DNA from: Scolanthus callimorphus
Lineage: Eukaryota > Cnidaria > Anthozoa > Actiniaria > Edwardsiidae
Assembly: GCA_033964015.1 (NCBI GenBank)
Contig: CM066920.1
Coordinates: 10,879,912-10,943,911 of the forward strand
Direction of reading: 5' to 3'
Length of the DNA: 64,000 bases
The notes beneath the pieces were generated by a model. The model saw nothing but the letters and a program-made list of their open reading frames with translations. It was not told where the DNA came from and did not search any database. Position numbers and translations under genes: made by a program. Positions 22,133-33,434 of this stretch are shown piece after piece (the first letter of the stretch is position 1; every line of letters begins with the position of its first letter).

Positions 22133-22492
22133 CTGCAAAATAGATGGAGCCTTTCAGGTTGTATAAAGATTCTTTATTATTTGACTGTGGCGTACTTTTA
22201 CTACAAAAGGTAAAATTCGATTCCAGATGCCCATCTGCAATACACAGTTACAGCAGAAAGCCGTATTACACCGCACGTAAACCTGGTACGAACAGGGTTT
22301 GTGTGCCCATGTAAATGGCTTCCTGTCGTGTGTTATTAAATAATTGAGTGCTATCTAGTGAATTTAAAAAAAAACAAAAACGAAAACATACACATAAAAA
22401 CCCGAACTCGTAGTCTATGTATCCTAAATCCACAACAGCTAAAAAGTTATAAGAAACGAACCTATGAACATATAACTAGACTGGCAACTCAC
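22133..22492. other. intron, nothing recognised
   Basis: 360 bp; no feature seen. Confidence 0.5.
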
Positions 22493-22642
22493 CCACGCAA
22501 GTCACACCATTTCCCGAGTATCCAGTGTGACAAGTGCAGTAAAATGACCCCTTGGTATTCGTGCAATTGGAGTCCGCGTGACAGTTATGATGATAGTGAG
22601 AGTGATGCGAGGCTAGAAGACCAGGTGTGCATTCATCTATGT
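22493..22642 (-). CDS. EGF-like exon, 50-residue type (HYHHN loop)
   Basis: 150 nt, donor GTGAGT. Loop IDECTPGLLASHHSHYHHN, a histidine-rich variant also seen at 26653 and 42914. Confidence 0.93.
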
Positions 22643-23341
22643 CTAGAGGAGAAAAAAACGAACATGTTTAATTTCACAGTGTATGGAAGCTTTGATGATA
22701 ATATATATAGGTGATCTTGTCAAAGTTTTATGATGGAACAAGATCTGAAGTGGGAGGGGAAGTACGACAAGGAACGTTTGTAGGTGGGTTCACGGGCAAC
22801 ATCGCACACAAATCGTTAATGTACTTACATATGTTGACATGAAGACAGAAAGAGACATACAGGCACAGACAGACAGACATATTAAAAGACCGAGCTAGAC
22901 AGACAAACAGAACGTCCCACATAGACAAACAGACCCAGATAGATAGATAGACAGACTAGACAGACAGACTAGACAGACAGACTGACCAAGACGGACGGGT
23001 GTAAAAGCAAAGATTGCTTGTGGAGGAATACCGACTGCAAGGAAGTGCAGGCGTAAAGTGAGCAGAAGAACATGCAAACCTTTCAAACAAGTTCTGTAAG
23101 TGATCTAGCCGTTGACATTTCTACCTTTTACATGTGCACCATGATGCAAACATCGCTACATTCATTCAGTAAAGCTACAGTATTTCTTCACAGTATCGTT
23201 ACATTGGTTCAGAAGCAAAGTAAGGGTTTGTCCCTGAAAGTGTCCATTGTATGTTTGTAATACGACAGGTAACGTCGCAGCAGATAATATAACTTTGAAG
23301 GACTTTTGTTAGCCGTTTTGACCTGCTGTTTGCTCACTTAC
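22643..23341. other. intron with CAGA microsatellite
   Basis: Contains the microsatellite at 22860-22990; otherwise nothing recognised. Confidence 0.6.
22860..22990. repeat. imperfect (CAGA)n microsatellite
   Basis: Runs of CAGACAGACAGA and AGATAGATAGACAGACTAGA interrupted by short unique words. Confidence 0.9.
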
Positions 23342-23491
23342 CAACACACTTTACCCCATATCCTGAGTACCCTATGTGACACGTGCAGTAGAACGACCCC
23401 TTGGTGTTGGTGCAGTTAGCGTCCGCGTGACAGTTGTGGGCATAGTTTCTGTGGTAGACAGCCAATGCAGTGGTCTTGCATTCATTAATAT
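23342..23491 (-). CDS. EGF-like exon, 50-residue type
   Basis: 150 nt, donor GTAAGT. Loop [19 protein letters not shown]; end SGYGVKCV, with Y replacing N/D in the G-N/D-G turn. Confidence 0.93.
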
Positions 23492-23566
23492 CTGAAATAA
23501 AGAACATGATTTGCTAATGGACATGAATGCTAAAACCTGGAAAACAGTGCAAAAAGTACATCATAC

Positions 23567-23716
23567 CAACACATGAAACTCCATCTCCCGAGTACCCAGT
23601 GTGACACGTACAGTAGAATGACCCTTTTGTGTTCGTGCAGTTGGAGTCCGCGTGACAGTTGTGTGCAAGATGTTTGTACCGGCTCGATATATCATTTGGA
23701 AAACACTCATCGATGT
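23567..23716 (-). CDS. EGF-like exon, 50-residue type (RYKHL loop)
   Basis: 150 nt, donor GTATGA. Loop [19 protein letters not shown], sister of the exon at 16831. Confidence 0.93.
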
Positions 23717-23795
23717 CTAGAAAATTTGGAAAATAAACCAGAATAATGAGAATACAGAAAGTATAAAATATTTGAATTCTCCATACTGGACTTAC

Positions 23796-23945
23796 CGACA
23801 CAAGTGACGCCATTTCCAGAGTATCCTATGTGACACGTGCAGTAGAACGACCCCTTGGTGTTGGTGCAGTTGGAATCCGCGTGACAGTTGTGCGCGTAGT
23901 GACTATGGAATGGTGCCAGGGCCGTGGTTCTGCATTCATTGATAT
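23796..23945 (-). CDS. EGF-like exon, 50-residue type
   Basis: 150 nt, donor GTAAGT. Loop [19 protein letters not shown]; the downstream intron is only 79 bp. Confidence 0.93.
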
Positions 23946-24098
23946 CTAAGTAATAATTATAATATCCATAGACAAGTTTTAAAAGTACGAAGTCTCGACT
24001 CAGTATTTCTGCATTGATGCTTATCACAACAAACAATATGAATGAGCGCTGACGCAACGAGAGCGCAACTTTGCGCGCACAACCCTCCACAAACTTAC

Positions 24099-24248
24099 CA
24101 ATACACGCTACTCCATTTCCTGAATATCCCGTATGACACGTGCAGTAGAAAGATCCTTTAGTGTTCGTGCAGTTAGCGTCCGCGTGACAGTTGTGAGCGT
24201 AGTGGCTGTGATAGGGAGCTAAATCGGTGTTTCTACATTCGTTGATGT
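24099..24248 (-). CDS. EGF-like exon, 50-residue type
   Basis: 150 nt, donor GTAAGT. Loop [19 protein letters not shown]; end SGNGVACI. Confidence 0.93.
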
Positions 24249-24470
24249 CTATATAAAATAAAGTACATAGATAGCTCATCAAATCAATGCAGGGTTTCTA
24301 AAGATTAAATCAAGGGCAACGTACAGTATAAAGCCTACCGGGACCTAAAGCCACCGTAATTTATCGCAACTTAACACAGTTGCAGCAGACGAATTTAGGT
24401 CTCGGGGTAGGACTAGTTTAATCAGTAGAATTAATAACCATGGATTTCAGATGTCCTATCTGTAGCTTAC

Positions 24471-24620
24471 CAACACAAGTCACCCCATCTCCTGAATATC
24501 CAATGTGACACGTGCAGTAGAACGACCCCTTGGTGTTGGTGCAGTTGGAATCCGCGTGACAGTTGTGAGCTAAATGTTCATAACGCTGAGATATGGCACC
24601 GGGAACGCATTCGTTGATGT
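24471..24620 (-). CDS. EGF-like exon, 50-residue type (RYEHL loop)
   Basis: 150 nt, acceptor TTTTTAAAG, donor GTAAGC. Loop INECVPGAISQRYEHLAHN. Confidence 0.92.
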
Positions 24621-24688
24621 CTTTAAAAATGATGGATAAAAATGCTGTTAGCACGGCTAAGGTAAAGGCGGTATTGTTTAGAACACAA

Positions 24689-24944
24689 TAGAGCGGTTTT
24701 CACATGACTGTCGTGAAAACAATTGCAATTGAGCAATCACTAGCCAATCAGAGTCGAGAGAAATCACCACGTGCTCCTACATGGCTTTTTTCTTAGCCAA
24801 TTGCAAGCCGAACCAATTACTAAGTAATTACACAATTGTATTTACTACAGAATTTGATTGGCTGAGAAAAACGAGTAGCCAATGAGAAAGCAAAGCAATC
24901 GCAATTACATAAAAAGTCTTGACAGTCATGTGAAATCCGCTCTA
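24689..24944. mobile_element. TAGAGCGG-type MITE, copy 1
   Basis: 256 bp with inverted ends TAGAGCGGTTTTCACATGAC and the complement of TAGAGCGGATTTCACATGAC. The interior has CCAATCA-type words. Related copies lie at 49995-50258 and 59858-60113 (inverted). Confidence 0.8.
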
Positions 24945-25149
24945 TTTACTCAGGTAGAGATCAAACGGTGTTGGTAGATATTGCTATTGGTTACAGGTTC
25001 AACTATCGTGCGCGGTTGATCTCAAAATATCCGATGCACTATCGTCGATTCTCACGCGCTTTGAACATGTTCAAAATCGACATGATAGTTGCTGTTAGTT
25101 TTTTAGTTTCAGTTTGATCGCGCGAATGATAGTCGATGATAGTAAAGCA

Positions 25150-25275
25150 GGGATCAAACGGATGAGAGTTGGCAAGAGTTTCTACTCTCATACACGTTTC
25201 ATAGCAAACTCTCATTCACTTTAAACATGCTCAAATTCGACAAGAGAGCTGCTCAGAGTTTTACCGTTTGATCCC
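25150..25275. mobile_element. 126-bp foldback element
   Basis: Perfect 12-bp inverted ends GGGATCAAACGG ... CCGTTTGATCCC. The word GATCAAACGG also occurs at about 24959, so a second end or nested copy may be present. Confidence 0.65.
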
Positions 25276-25389
25276 AACCCCGTGAGAGTACTTTCAGAGA
25301 GAGGCTGCTACTTAATTTTCGTCAACACTCATCACCGTGCTTTACAATTTCTGTCGAAGTTACAAAATAACACTGATATTAACACTTGC

Positions 25390-25539
25390 CAGTACAAAAG
25401 ACGCCATCTCCCGAGTACCCAATGTGACACGTGCAGTAGAACGATCCCTTGGTGTTGGTACAGTTGGCGTCCGCGTGGCAATTGTGTGCGTAGTTACCAT
25501 GGTATGGAGCTAAGGCACTTACACGGCACTCATTGATAT
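25390..25539 (-). CDS. EGF-like exon with GC splice donor
   Basis: 150 nt. Loop INECRVSALAPYHGNYAHN; end SGDGVFCT. The donor is GCAAGT instead of GT, matching the consensus of GC-AG introns. The frame is intact. Confidence 0.92.
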
Positions 25540-25606
25540 CTACAAAGTGAAACAACCATAAATATCAGTTGGAATATGACAGGGCTGCGTGACCTAAAAC
25601 ATTTAC

Positions 25607-25756
25607 CTAAGCATGTCACGCCATTCCCTGAGTATCCAATATGACACGTGCAGTAGAACGACCCATTGGTGTTGGTACAGTTGGCGTCCGCGTGACAGTT
25701 GTGAGCAAGGTGCTTGTACGTCGTTGACAGTGCGCTTGGTAGGCATTCGTCGACAT
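25607..25756 (-). CDS. EGF-like exon, 50-residue type (TYKHL loop)
   Basis: 150 nt, donor GTAAAT, 67-bp intron downstream. Loop [19 protein letters not shown]; core [11 protein letters not shown]. Confidence 0.93.
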
Positions 25757-26652
25757 CTGAAAATGTGTTAAACATGATGATCCTCAGACTCAAGCTAGAA
25801 ACACGTATTGGAATAAGCTTTCATGGATGACAACTATGATCTGATATTCGCCATGTATTGAGTGGTTATACCTATAACAAGGTGAATTGAGGACTAATGA
25901 TTAGTAATTAGACCAGGAAATACATGAAATCATTAGAAGACTGGAAGCGGGAACGATGATATAACGAATGCATATAAGTTTTTATAAAATAGCTAAGATA
26001 GTTACCCGCGCTCTGATTGGTTGAGAGCTGTGCATTCTCACATTATAAACGCACGACAGATGCAAGCTATTTTATAAAAGCAAAAAAAGTTTCTGTGATT
26101 TATAATTTCATAAACGCACTTGGGATGCCTACGGCTCCCCTACGGTTCGTGAGTTTCAAACTTTTCTCGTGTTTCTCCAGCATCCCTCGTGCGTTTCTCA
26201 CATTATAAACCACGGAAATCGCTTAATAAAACCATGAAGACATTTTACACATTTACCATAACAAAGACCGGCAAGTTACCTTTTATTTGACAGGCTTAGT
26301 CGAAGATGTATGCTACGTATTCTATCAAGCCTTTTTATGATAATCCTTGAGATATCACCAGGTTAGCTATTTCGAGGACCATAGCACAGCAAAGTCAATC
26401 AGACAAATACTATTCCATATTCCTTTAACACCTGTCCTTTATAGGAGAAGCAAATGGGAATACAGCTTAGTATTTGCCTTCAAAAGGATCAGGAGTTCCC
26501 CACGTGAGAGTAAAGGATATTCTCCAACTAGATTTATATATAATGCCTAACATCAAGATAAATAGGCTATTTGGGCTATATCAGTCGGCAAGACCTACCT
26601 GTCACATACCTTGTAAATGAGGAAAAGACGAGTAGCATTGCAAATAACTCAC
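25757..26652. other. intron, nothing certain
   Basis: 896 bp. Near 26000-26230 the words TCTCACATTATAAAC and CGCTCTGATTGGTTGAG suggest a degraded foldback element; no exon. Confidence 0.45.
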
Positions 26653-26802
26653 CCACACATATCACTCCATTCCCTGAGTATCCCGTATGACACGTGCAGT
26701 AGAACGACCCCTTGGTGTTGGTGCAGTTGGAGTCGGCGTGACAGTTGTGATGATAAAAAGAGTGGTGTTTGGCAAGAAGATTTGCTTTACATTCATTGAT
26801 GT
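26653..26802 (-). CDS. EGF-like exon, 50-residue type (YHHN loop)
   Basis: 150 nt, donor GTGAGT. Loop INECKANLLAKHHSFYHHN; end SGNGVICV. Confidence 0.93.
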
Positions 26803-27371
26803 CTAGCGGCAAGATAGATAAGAGTATGTTATATCTAGATTTTCCGGAATTGCGCAACTTTAAAATATCGTTCAATACTAAATTTCAGGACACAAACTTT
26901 CTACGCTAATAGTTAGTGACCGTACCACGAAAAAGTATCACGAGAAGAAGTTGGTTGGAGCACTTCGACTGGTCTAGCCCAGAACTGCACCCTCCGCACG
27001 CTCCAAAGGTCACCCATCCCTGAAGACAGCGACCTTTATGGGAGCGCGCGCAGGGCTAAGACTCCTAACGGCCATTGCATAGACTCACGTGACTGAGTAA
27101 CGGAATTCTAGTGTCCCGAGGGCTTGTTTTGATTTTCTTTGGTTTTCTTTGATATCCTACAGCAGACTGTTCAATTTGGTATTGTTGTTGCTTCAAAAGT
27201 GCTTTTAGTGTTCTCCGTTTAGTAATAATTGCGTGACTCACGTGACAGAAATGTTTCATTTCTGTGGAATGTCTGATAAAATTCTCAGTCTTGATATTTC
27301 AAGATAATATTCGGATCACGATCATCATATGATTTTTCAAAAATCTCTTACCTCGCAGAAGTGGAACTTAC
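26803..27371. other. intron, nothing recognised
   Basis: 569 bp; no feature seen. Confidence 0.5.
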
Positions 27372-27521
27372 CAACACATACAACTCCATCACCGGAGTAC
27401 CCTATGTGACATGTGCAGTAGAACGATCCCTTGGTGTTGGTGCAGTTGGAGTCCGCGTGACAGTTGTGTGCGTAGTGACTGTGGTACATGGCGAGGGCTT
27501 TGGTAAAACATTCGTTGATGT
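27372..27521 (-). CDS. EGF-like exon, 50-residue type
   Basis: 150 nt, donor GTAAGT. Loop [19 protein letters not shown]. With 27636 it forms a pair resembling 31485 plus 31738. Confidence 0.93.
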
Positions 27522-27635
27522 CTATGAGAAATAAGAACAGTGCTTCCATCTATGAAGACTCCTAAATGAAAATATGCTTTTACCAACCACACGACAGTAA
27601 TGAAGATCAAAGTTTATCAATTTTTAACCACGTAC

Positions 27636-27785
27636 CTGTGCAAAGTACCCCGTCTCCAGAATATCCCACATGACATGTGCAGTAGAACGACCCCTTGGTG
27701 TTGGTGCAATTGGCGTCCGCGTGACAGTTGTGTGCGTAGCGACCATGGTATGGAGCCAGAGCTGTGCTATTGCATTCGCTGATAT
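27636..27785 (-). CDS. EGF-like exon, 50-residue type, altered calcium site
   Basis: 150 nt, donor GTACGT. Loop [20 protein letters not shown] replaces N/D in the D-I-N-E-C calcium motif. End GDGVLCT. Confidence 0.92.
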
Positions 27786-28078
27786 CTGTGCAAAAATATA
27801 AAATTGTAAGAAGAAAATAGAAATCGTCGGATGAATCAGGGAGGTGTGAGAGACCGTTGAAACTCCCTGGTTCAAAGATTAGTACTACATTTTAATTTTC
27901 GGTTTCAAGCAGGGAAGAGTGGGGTAAAGTTTTACATTTTTCACGATCAGAAGAAGTTTTGCCTTGTGGAAAATTACTGCTACCTTGTTGAAAAATCCTT
28001 ACGAATACAATGTGTCTCACAGCACTAATTATATAACAGATCTGTTCGTGGGAAAGGCTCGCAATTCATTGCACTCAC

Positions 28079-28228
28079 CAATACACGTCACTCCATCTCC
28101 CGAGTACCCAGTAAGACACGTGCAGTAGAACGACCCTTTGGTGTTTGTGCAGTTGGCGTCGGCGTGACAGTTGTGAGCATAGTGATTATGATGTATGGCC
28201 AGTGCAGAAGCATTGCATTCATCGATAT
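28079..28228 (-). CDS. EGF-like exon, 50-residue type
   Basis: 150 nt, donor GTGAGT. Loop IDECNASALAIHHNHYAHN; core [15 protein letters not shown]. Confidence 0.93.
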
Positions 28229-28376
28229 CTAAACAAACGTCTAGGTTAGTCAATGTCGGCTTATATAAGATTTATGGTGGGGACAACCTAGACGGATGGT
28301 CTTGGTCAACCTTAGGTTATGTAAGCATCATTTTAAATGTACAGGCATTTTAAAGAGTGTCCATTAATCGCCTTAC

Positions 28377-28526
28377 CAACACAAATGACACCGTTTCCCG
28401 AATACCCAGTGTGGCAGGTACAATAAAACGACCCCTTGGTGTTAGTGCAGTTGGCGTCCGCATGGCAGTTGTGGGTGTAGTGATTGTGGATTCCTGCAAG
28501 AGCACTGGATCGGCACTCGTTGATAT
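28377..28526 (-). CDS. EGF-like exon, 50-residue type
   Basis: 150 nt, donor GTAAGG. Loop INECRSSALAGIHNHYTHN; end SGNGVICV. Confidence 0.93.
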
Positions 28527-28543
28527 CTGGAGTAAGATAACAC

Positions 28544-28895
28544 TTCCGTCAGTTATACTGAAAAGGGCCATCACATCCAGGCCATGTCCCATCTTTATAT
28601 TCGAAATCTTATAGCAAGCAACTTGACTTTTCATATTATGTTGGTATATGCAGAGACGAGTTACTACTTCCGTCAGTTAAACCAGGTTAAACTGAAAAGG
28701 GCCAGCACATGCACATGCAGGGCATTTCCCATCTTCATGTCGAAATCTTATAATAAGCAATTTGTCTTTTCATTGTATGTTGGTATATGTAGAGACGATA
28801 TAATACTACCGTTAGTATACTCAAAAGGACCGCCACATGCAGGGTATTGTCCATCTTTATGTCGAAATCTCACAGTAAGCAATTTGCCTTTTCTT
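28544..28895. repeat. three tandem units of about 125-135 bp
   Basis: Units start near 28544, 28667 and 28803. Each has CTTCCGTCAGTTA or a variant, CTGAAAAGGGCC, CCCATCTTTAT, TCGAAATCTTATA and TTGGTATATG. The first unit begins directly at the acceptor side of exon 28377. Confidence 0.85.
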
Positions 28896-29117
28896 CTTCT
28901 TATATATTTGTACGTCGTTAACTGAGCAAATACGTTGTGGATTCGTAACGGACAACCAAAAAAACGTGAGCAGATCGAAGAGCAGTGCATGCGCTATTCC
29001 TTGAAATGTTCTCTCATGCCTATGTATAATACAAGGTAACCAGTCAGAAAACGTATAAAACTGTTTGGTAGCCAATAAAGACATGTTTCTCGTCCTAAAT
29101 CAAATTGATCAACCTAC

Positions 29118-29266
29118 CAACACAGGTTACCCCATCTCCTGAGTATCCCGTAAGACACGTGCAGTAGAACGACCCTTGGTGTTGGTGCACGTGGCGTCCG
29201 AGTGACAGTTGTGTGCATAGTGGCTGTGATTAGAGGAGAGATTTTCTGGCCGACACTCGTTGATAT
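29118..29266 (-). CDS. EGF-like exon with one-base deletion
   Basis: 149 nt, donor GTAGGT. Loop [19 protein letters not shown] and CHSDATC are in frame, then the frame shifts because plus strand GACCCTTGG has one C fewer than GACCCCTTGG elsewhere (about 29172-29174). Otherwise normal. Confidence 0.85.
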
Positions 29267-29333
29267 CTGAAAAGTATGATGACAATTATAAGCGCTTTGC
29301 TGTTTGATTATTAGAGAGTTAATTTGTACGTAC

Positions 29334-29456
29334 CCTCGCAATTAACTCCATTTCCAGAGTACCCAGTACGGCAGGTACAGTAGAATAACCCCTTGGCGTT
29401 GTTGCATTTGGCGTCTGCGTGACAGTTGTGGCCATTCGTCGCACATTCATCGATAT
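29334..29456 (-). CDS. EGF-like exon, 41-residue type
   Basis: 123 nt, acceptor AAAG, donor GTACGT, 67 bp from the frameshifted neighbour. IDECATNGHNCHADAKC then [23 protein letters not shown] replaces TNTK. Confidence 0.92.
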
Positions 29457-30226
29457 CTTTAAGAAAGTAGGATGGTTGTTTTCAGGAAACGTCATTTTTA
29501 ACATCTTCAAAAACCCCACACGTACTCAACAGTATTCACATGCTTTTAGGCATTTTTAGCTATATAATTCATTTGGAGTGGAACTTCAAATGAATTAGCT
29601 AAACAGTTAAAAGCGCATATTAGTAATAAAGACAGATCACAGAGCTGATATTCGCCATGAATTAAATATCATGCCAAACAGTAACACAGTTCAAACTAAA
29701 AGTTCCGCTTACTGTACTAGCGAACAGATATCAACAAATACACTGATTAAAACATTCTTCAGTTACTTTTGATGTACAGTTGGGGGTTCAAGTTTTAGAC
29801 ACTCTCACGCAAGTCCTTTTTTTTCGGCTTGCCCATGAACGGGTTTTACGTCTAGGGAAATGTCTAAAGCTATATCCCTCAATGCACGTAGAAAAGTGAT
29901 AATCTTAATCCAAATCGCGCCATCCTCGGCATATCAGGATACACAAACACATGCCATATAACTACAAAAGAAAATACACTATAACATTACATTGACTTAT
30001 GTAGATGAACACTAAATAGGTGGATCAGGAGCTTGCAGAATATTACTTGAGAAAACGGAACGCTCACATATCACAGCACGATACAGAAGTATGAAAATAC
30101 GCGAAAGAACCTACCTGATGGCTTTGCTATCTTTGTTTAGAATTCTTAAGCTGTTCAGAACATAAAGAACTTAGGAAACCAGTTTAATCGCAACATGTCG
30201 TTTCCCAATAAACTCTCCCCACAAAC
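29457..30226. other. intron, nothing recognised
   Basis: 770 bp; AT-rich, no exon or repeat identified. Confidence 0.5.
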
Positions 30227-30376
30227 CTTGACATAAGACACCTGCTCCAGCGAAGCCACGATCACACGTACAGTAGAAAGACCCTTTGGTGTTGGTACAG
30301 TTGGCGTCCGCGTGACAGTTATGAGTGTAGTGACTGTGATAAGGCGCGAGTTCCCCAGCTTGGCATTCATTGATAT
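30227..30376 (-). CDS. EGF-like exon, divergent C-terminal half
   Basis: 150 nt, donor GTTTGT (weak). Loop [19 protein letters not shown]; the last part reads [13 protein letters not shown], unlike the array consensus H-T/I-G-Y-S-G-x-G. Confidence 0.9.
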
Positions 30377-30453
30377 CTACAACAGAAATTTATTAAATGA
30401 AGTTGATGTAAAATAGATGACGTTTTGCAGTTTTTGAAGCAAGAAACACGTAC

Positions 30454-30472
30454 CAATACAAATAACTCCATC
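30454..30472 (-). pseudogene. EGF exon remnant (last 6 codons plus donor)
   Basis: The minus strand reads DGVICIG followed by donor GTACGT, exactly the end of an EGF exon, but upstream sequence is unrelated and resembles intron DNA near 21712. Relic of an exon whose body was lost. Confidence 0.7.
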
Positions 30473-30599
30473 GTGTGTGCCGTGCAACAAACACAATGCG
30501 CCAATTAGCCATACATAGTAGTATATGACAGTGATAGACACTTTGCGTAGATATCGTTTGAGATCATATAGAGACCGAATCACTCTCACAACTCCTCAC

Positions 30600-30749
30600 C
30601 TGTGCACAATACTCCGTTGCCCGAGTAACCAACGTGGCACGTGCAGTAGAACGACCCTTTGGTGTTGGAACAGTTTGCGTCCGCGTGACAGTTATGAGCG
30701 TAGTTGTTGTGATAGATAGCGAGGGACGACTTTTCACATTCATTTATAT
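30600..30749 (-). CDS. EGF-like exon, 50-residue type
   Basis: 150 nt, donor GTGAGG. Loop INECEKSSLAIYHNNYAHN; CSNTKG in place of CTNTKG; end SGNGVLCT. Confidence 0.93.
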
Positions 30750-30819
30750 CTGAAAGAGACAGAAAAGATTCTCTGACGGGTGTCAATAAATACCTTTAGC
30801 GAAGAATATTGATATTTAC

Positions 30820-30969
30820 CAACACACGTGACACCATCGCCCGAGTATCCAGTGTGACACGTGCAGTAGAACGACCCCTTGGTGTTGGTGCAGTTAGCGT
30901 CCACGTGGCAGTTGTGAGCGTAGTGACCATGGTATGGGGCAAGGGCTGTAGAACTACACTCCTCGATAT
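30820..30969 (-). CDS. EGF-like exon, 50-residue type
   Basis: 150 nt, donor GTAAAT, 70-bp intron downstream. Loop [26 protein letters not shown]. Confidence 0.93.
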
Positions 30970-31141
30970 CTAAAACAAAATCATTCTTATGTCAACCCTC
31001 CGTCTGTATAAGCACGGTGCTGTGCATGCCGGACTCAAAAATCTTATTTACACAATACGCTATCCAACTAGGACTGAGAAAACTGTTCAGAAAGGAGGTC
31101 TTCAGGCTAGTTTTAAACCTAAGCATGTATTCATAACTTAC

Positions 31142-31291
31142 CAATACATGTAACTCCATCGCCAGAGTATCCCGTATGACACGTACAGTAGAACGCCCCC
31201 TTGGTGTTGGTGCAGTTGGCGTCCGCGTGACAATTGTGGCCATATCGGAGGCGATATGGTGTCAATGAAGTCGTATTGCATTCGTCAATAT
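31142..31291 (-). CDS. EGF-like exon, 50-residue type, variant loop
   Basis: 150 nt, donor GTAAGT. Loop IDECNTTSLTPYRLRYGHN; core KGAFYCTC; end GDGVTCI. Confidence 0.93.
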
Positions 31292-31484
31292 CTATGAAAC
31301 ATAATACAGGAACTTTATTTTTTTTAGTGACATTAAGATGGTAGAGTTTAAGGATGTTAACATCAACAAGAACACTTTTAAGAATGCCTTGGCTAAAGGC
31401 GTATGCTAGGATATCTCACGAGGAACCGCCACTGCACTGAGAGGTAACAGAAGAAAACCTTAGTTCCCAATATATGTGACTTAC

Positions 31485-31634
31485 CGACACACGTGACTCC
31501 ATCACCCAGGTATCCAATGTGACACGTGCAGTAGAACGAGCCCTTGGTGTTGGTGCAGTTGGCGTCCGCGTGACAATTATGAGCGTAGTGACTGTGGTAT
31601 GGGGCGAGATCCTTGGTAAAACATTCGTTGATAT
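31485..31634 (-). CDS. EGF-like exon, 50-residue type
   Basis: 150 nt, donor GTAAGT. Loop [30 protein letters not shown] (L for S). Confidence 0.93.
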
Positions 31635-31737
31635 CTAAAGCACATTGGAAAGAACAAATAAGTATTTATATTACTAATTCTCTTGTAGAATTGAAGTTAT
31701 TGAAATAAGTGAAGGAAGCCTTCCCTACCAAGCTTAC

Positions 31738-31887
31738 CTAAACAGGATACCCCGTCTCCCGAGTACCCAACATGGCACGTGCAGTAGAACGACCCCTTGG
31801 TGTTGGTGCAATTGGCGTCAGCGTGACAGTTTTGCGCGTAGTCACCATGGTGTGGAGCCAGAGCTGTGCTATTGCATTCGTTGATAT
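31738..31887 (-). CDS. EGF-like exon, 50-residue type
   Basis: 150 nt, donor GTAAGC. Loop [19 protein letters not shown]; end GDGVSCL. Closest relative is 27636. Confidence 0.93.
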   Translation of the reverse strand: MSTNAIAQLWLHTMVTTRKTVTLTPIAPTPRGRSTARAMLGTRETGYPV

Positions 31888-32245
31888 CTGTAGTAAAGGA
31901 ACGATATCTAAGTGATGCAACAATCAGAGCGTTCTACATATCCGATCGATCTTTGACGATATTATTAGACATATTAAACTTAACCAAGCAGCCACTTCTT
32001 TGTCGTTATTTAATGCGATAATAGTAGATAAATAACGTGTAGAAATCTCGAAATGTCCATCTATACTAAGTTGTGTACTTGATTTACGGACTTCAATCAA
32101 AATTTTACATTACATTCTCTAAAACAGCCGATGGAAATGAATGCTTTCTCTGACTCAGTAAGTTCCTGAGCGGACAAAGCAGCGGTTGACTGAGGTTCTG
32201 TAATGCTACAGGAAGGACGGTGAAAAAATAAAGAAGAATCCTTAC
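31888..32245. other. intron, nothing recognised
   Basis: 358 bp; no feature seen. Confidence 0.5.
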
Positions 32246-32368
32246 CGACACAAGAGACACCATCACCCGAGTAACCAACATGACACGTGCAGTAGAACGA
32301 CCCCTTGGTGTTAGTACAGTTGGCGTCCGCGTGACAGTTGTGCGTATTTGTGGCGCATTCATCGATGT
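32246..32368 (-). CDS. EGF-like exon, 41-residue type
   Basis: 123 nt, donor [23 protein letters not shown] with the standard core [20 protein letters not shown] short-loop repeat within the long-loop array. Confidence 0.93.
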
Positions 32369-33183
32369 CTGTCAATTCATAAACATCTTGATTATTAAAA
32401 GGGCAGCACGCTTTTAGAGGACTAATCTGAGACGTATTAATTGCAGAGGAAATGGCTTTTATTATTCGCCTTTCCCTCAAAACGTCTGAGGACTGCCCAA
32501 GAAGACCTCTGCGAATAATATTTTTTTGTGATATTCGCCATTTTCGTAAACCGAAAGTTCTGGATACAATTAATCTAAGGAAAGGAAAGGTAAGTGAATG
32601 TTGCCAAGATTGTTTTGTGAGAACTTGGTATGTAACTGAACAAAAGTTTTCCCAAACGATTGTTTATTAATTTAGAACCTTCCAGAACTCTCGCGAAAAA
32701 GCGATACACTTCGTCGCTCAAAACAGAATCTGTCTGCTTAATTGGCGACATAAATTGGACACATATGTCTCTTAGGGTGACATGACAATTGGTAAATGGA
32801 CTAATACCTTTTCAAGATGCCAGTCCAGACCCCAGAACCCTTCAAATATTTTCCTGGTCAAAGAGAATCAGAGAAACATCACAGGAGGAGGGTAAAAATT
32901 TGAAAGTCACGTGAAATCATTTTCGATTTAAGACAAACTGCTCACCTGTAAACTCTAATGTGCACGATAATGCCAATGTAATCGCAAGTCACCTTATTCA
33001 TCTTATGTAAGAGTATACTTAGACGAAGGTGGGTAGGAGAATGTATTGTTAAACCAAATTACATAGTTCGAATGAGAGTGTCAAATACCCCTCATTTTGT
33101 ATTAAATTTAACAAGTTTACGACATGGCGAATATCAGAATATTATCAAAAGTACATCCCAAGAAACCTTAGTGATTGTCTTAC
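32369..33183. other. intron, nothing recognised
   Basis: 815 bp; no exon or named repeat. Confidence 0.5.
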
Positions 33184-33333
33184 CGACGCAAGTAACTCCA
33201 TTGCCAGAGAGTCCCGTGCGACAAGTGCAGTAGAACGACCCCTTGGTGTTGGTACAGTTGGCGTCCGCGTGACAGTTGTGAGCGTAATGACTGTGAATTG
33301 ACGCTAATGCATTGACATTGCATTCATTTATAT
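33184..33333 (-). CDS. EGF-like exon, 50-residue type
   Basis: 150 nt, donor GTAAGA. Loop [30 protein letters not shown] (L replaces Y of GYSG). Confidence 0.93.
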
Positions 33334-33434
33334 CTGTAAAATACATCACCTTATATTAGAGCTGCATTCAGTCTTAACTTATGAGAAAAAGGAATGACTC
33401 CAAAAAAAGTTTATCCTAAAGTAAGGATCCTTAC

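Larger units (their letters stand above)
24621..25389. other. intron with two foldback elements
   Basis: Holds MITE copies at 24689-24944 and 25150-25275. No exon. Confidence 0.6.
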
